Assembly (NCBI GenBank): GCA_036939975.1
Contig: JALLPB010001044.1
Location: 1-18,031, forward strand
Direction of reading: 5' to 3'
Length of the DNA stretch: 18,031 nucleotides
Source of the DNA: Cyclostephanos tholiformis
Taxonomy: Eukaryota; Bacillariophyta; Thalassiosirophyceae; Thalassiosirales; Thalassiosiraceae
A program made the position numbers and the translations under genes. The notes under the pieces are model-generated. The model saw only the letters and a program-made list of their open reading frames with translations, was not told the origin of the DNA and ran no database searches. Positions 17,094 to 18,031 of this stretch are shown here, one piece after another; positions within the stretch are counted from its first letter, which is position 1; every line of letters starts with the position of its first letter.

Positions 17094-17105
17094 ACTCTGT
17101 AATCC
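17094..17105 (-). other. Candidate primer-binding site of the copia element
   Basis: Read on the minus strand, TGGATTACAGAG lies about nine bases inside the inferred 5' LTR end and resembles the TGGTATCAGAG-type site complementary to initiator Met tRNA used by many copia elements, with differences. Its position fits; the sequence match is only partial. Confidence 0.35.
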
Positions 17106-17114
17106 AATTTCGAT

Positions 17115-17306
17115 TGTGAGAATTTGTCTTAATCACTATCAAGCAGTGACTCTATAAAGTAGTATTAATCATGTGATTAGCGAATTTATAGGCAACTACT
17201 TAAGCTCACTGAAAACTTTAACAAATTTAAATTGGTGAAAACCTTTTGTCCAAATAGGCTGATTTTGGCTTAATTAGCCATTTTAAACTCAGAGAGTTGG
17301 CTGTCA
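17115..17306 (-). repeat. 5' LTR of the copia element
   Basis: 17144-17296 aligns with the 3' LTR (10956-11108) at roughly 85% identity by eye. On the minus strand it starts TGACAGCCAACTCTCTGAG near 17306 and ends TCTCACA near 17115. The first few bases differ from the TGTTAACC start of the other copy, consistent with mutation or a slightly different end. Confidence 0.82.
17183..17192 (-). promoter_or_regulatory. Possible TATA box of the copia 5' LTR
   Basis: CCTATAAATT on the minus strand lies in the middle of the LTR, a sensible place for a U3 promoter driving the element RNA. In the other LTR the same position reads CTCATAAATT, so the TATA core is disturbed there. No experimental support; the assignment is by sequence and position only. 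Confidence 0.4.
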
Positions 17307-17379
17307 TATTTTTTCGAGTCCTGGGCAGCTGCTTGTTGGCAGGCTGGTGCACATGACTACTAGCAATGATGCTAGCAAG

Positions 17380-17610
17380 AAACCTGTAAATTTTTACAAG
17401 TTAGCTAGAAACTTGTAAAATTATTGTGCGAAGGCTTACAACTCTGTGACGAGTTTGTAACTTGGTTGCATGTAGTACAAAATCCATGAATTCCTACATG
17501 AACCCTTGCAACTTGGTGAAGAATTTGCAACTTTTTTATGTGAAACTTGTAAGGATCTTGTATGGAGCTTGTAAACCAAACTTGTCAAGTTCCGCACCAA
17601 GCTACTTGCA
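17380..17610. repeat. Cluster of CTTGTAA-type motifs on both strands
   Basis: CTTGTAA occurs at 17412, 17546 and 17568 on the plus strand and at 17394-17400 on the minus strand. One-base variants lie at about 17384, 17435, 17453, 17505, 17525, 17557 and 17581. A near-palindrome of 22 bp spans 17381-17402. There is no fixed period. The open frame across it (17462-17674) is not recognised as a gene. Confidence 0.65.
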
Positions 17611-17778
17611 GTACTTGAGAAAAATAAGTTCCATTCACTTTAAATCTGAACTGATGGGTAAGTACCATATGTAAAAAATGTATGACGTACATTTACAATA
17701 CAAATTCCCTCAACCTCATTCAAGAAAACCTTGGTTTCACCAAGTAGAAACCTGATCCGCACAGGATGAAACCTACTT

Positions 17779-17943
17779 TTTCCCCTTTCTTGTACCTTTT
17801 AGTAAGCAGCTGAGAGTGCTTCCAGGAACTCTTCAGAATGCCTTAGCAAATAGTAGGGATTTCAACTAAATGGCTTATGGAGGAATTACATCTCTCTGTA
17901 AATCCATTGCCAGTGGATGTTTCCCCCCTTATCTCAATCCGAC
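17779..17943 (+). repeat. Third copy of the modular repeat family, right of the copia element
   Basis: TCCCCTTTCTTGTACC, AGTAAGCAGCTGAGAGTGCT and CCAGGAACT match the left module (10049-10105). GGAGGAATTACATCTCTCTG...CCCCCCTTATCTCAATCC matches the right module (9862-9926). Here the two are about 45 bp apart, so this looks like the most complete unit in the window. It lies on the same strand as the copies near 10 kb, on the other side of the copia insertion. No coding content is apparent. Confidence 0.75.
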
Positions 17944-18031
17944 AAGTGACCTAGGCGGGTGGATAACTCCTCTCCTGCCTCTGAACGACCAAATATTGAT
18001 CTGGCAAAATTAATTTTTATTAGAGTATGGT
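17944..18031. other. Window edge, nothing recognised
   Basis: Short remaining sequence with a slightly GC-richer patch (CCTAGGCGGGTGGATAACTC). No gene, RNA or repeat assigned. Confidence 0.4.

Larger units (their letters stand above)
10929..17306 (-). mobile_element. Ty1/copia LTR retrotransposon, complete in outline but decayed
   Basis: About 6.4 kb on the minus strand with an LTR at each end and, from right to left, gag, protease, GAG-pre-integrase, integrase, RT and RNase H. Integrase before RT is the Ty1/copia order. The wording of pre-integrase, RT and RNase H is like the copia-type elements of diatoms. At least five frameshifts, several stops, small deletions and a roughly 740-bp insertion in RT (12235-12975) break the polyprotein. 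The LTRs differ at roughly 15% of positions by eye over 150 bp, so the insertion is old. No matching target-site duplication was seen. Confidence 0.95.

Noticed and set aside
17380..17610. CRISPR or satellite array
   Set aside because: The CTTGTAA words have no constant spacing and occur on both strands.

Overview
This window looks like an intergenic, transposon-filled stretch of a eukaryotic nuclear genome. No intact host gene, tRNA or rRNA could be recognised. The strongest evidence is two decayed LTR retrotransposons, both on the minus strand: a Ty3/gypsy element (about 1785-5940) and a Ty1/copia element (about 10929-17306). Their protein wording (for example [16 protein letters not shown] in the Ty3 RT and MSSAVEAKPGALYIN in the copia RNase H) is, from my knowledge of these families, closest to the gypsy and copia lineages common in diatom genomes. 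A diatom or related stramenopile is therefore my inference. Several open frames begin at TTG and have no real start, so they are stretches between damage points rather than genes.

Layout. 1-459: no gene seen. 470-1642: a DNA-transposon-like element with 41-bp terminal inverted repeats (36 of 41 match) and repeated ACTCACCTGG-like motifs inside both ends; no transposase recognised. 1785-5940: Ty3/gypsy remnant read right to left as gag, zinc knuckle, protease, RT, RNase H and the integrase zinc finger only; the integrase core and 3' LTR are missing. 5944-6183 is a possible 5' LTR. 6295-8960: C-rich, low-complexity DNA with very long poly-C runs, hairpins and a weak possible piggyBac-type transposase relic (6799-7095). 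9240-10505: a field of modular repeats (8-bp minisatellite, 14-bp dispersed motif, tandem duplications, and a repeat family that reappears at 17779-17943). 10929-17306: a copia element with both LTRs (about 85% alike by eye), gag, protease, integrase, RT and RNase H, all in broken frames, with a roughly 740-bp insertion inside RT bordered by TTAA. 17380-17610: a cluster of CTTGTAA-type motifs.

Function. In a living copy, gag would form the particle, protease would cut the polyprotein, RT and RNase H would copy RNA to DNA, and integrase would insert it. Here neither element can do this alone. In the copia element the protease catalytic Asp is Tyr, the RT catalytic Asp pair is Asn-Asn and the integrase D-to-E spacing is shortened. 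The Ty3 element has an RT deletion, an RNase H Asp-to-Gly change and no integrase core. The window is best read as a record of layered insertions: a DNA element beside a truncated Ty3 copy, and a further insertion inside the copia copy. All comparisons to families are by eye and need a database search to confirm.
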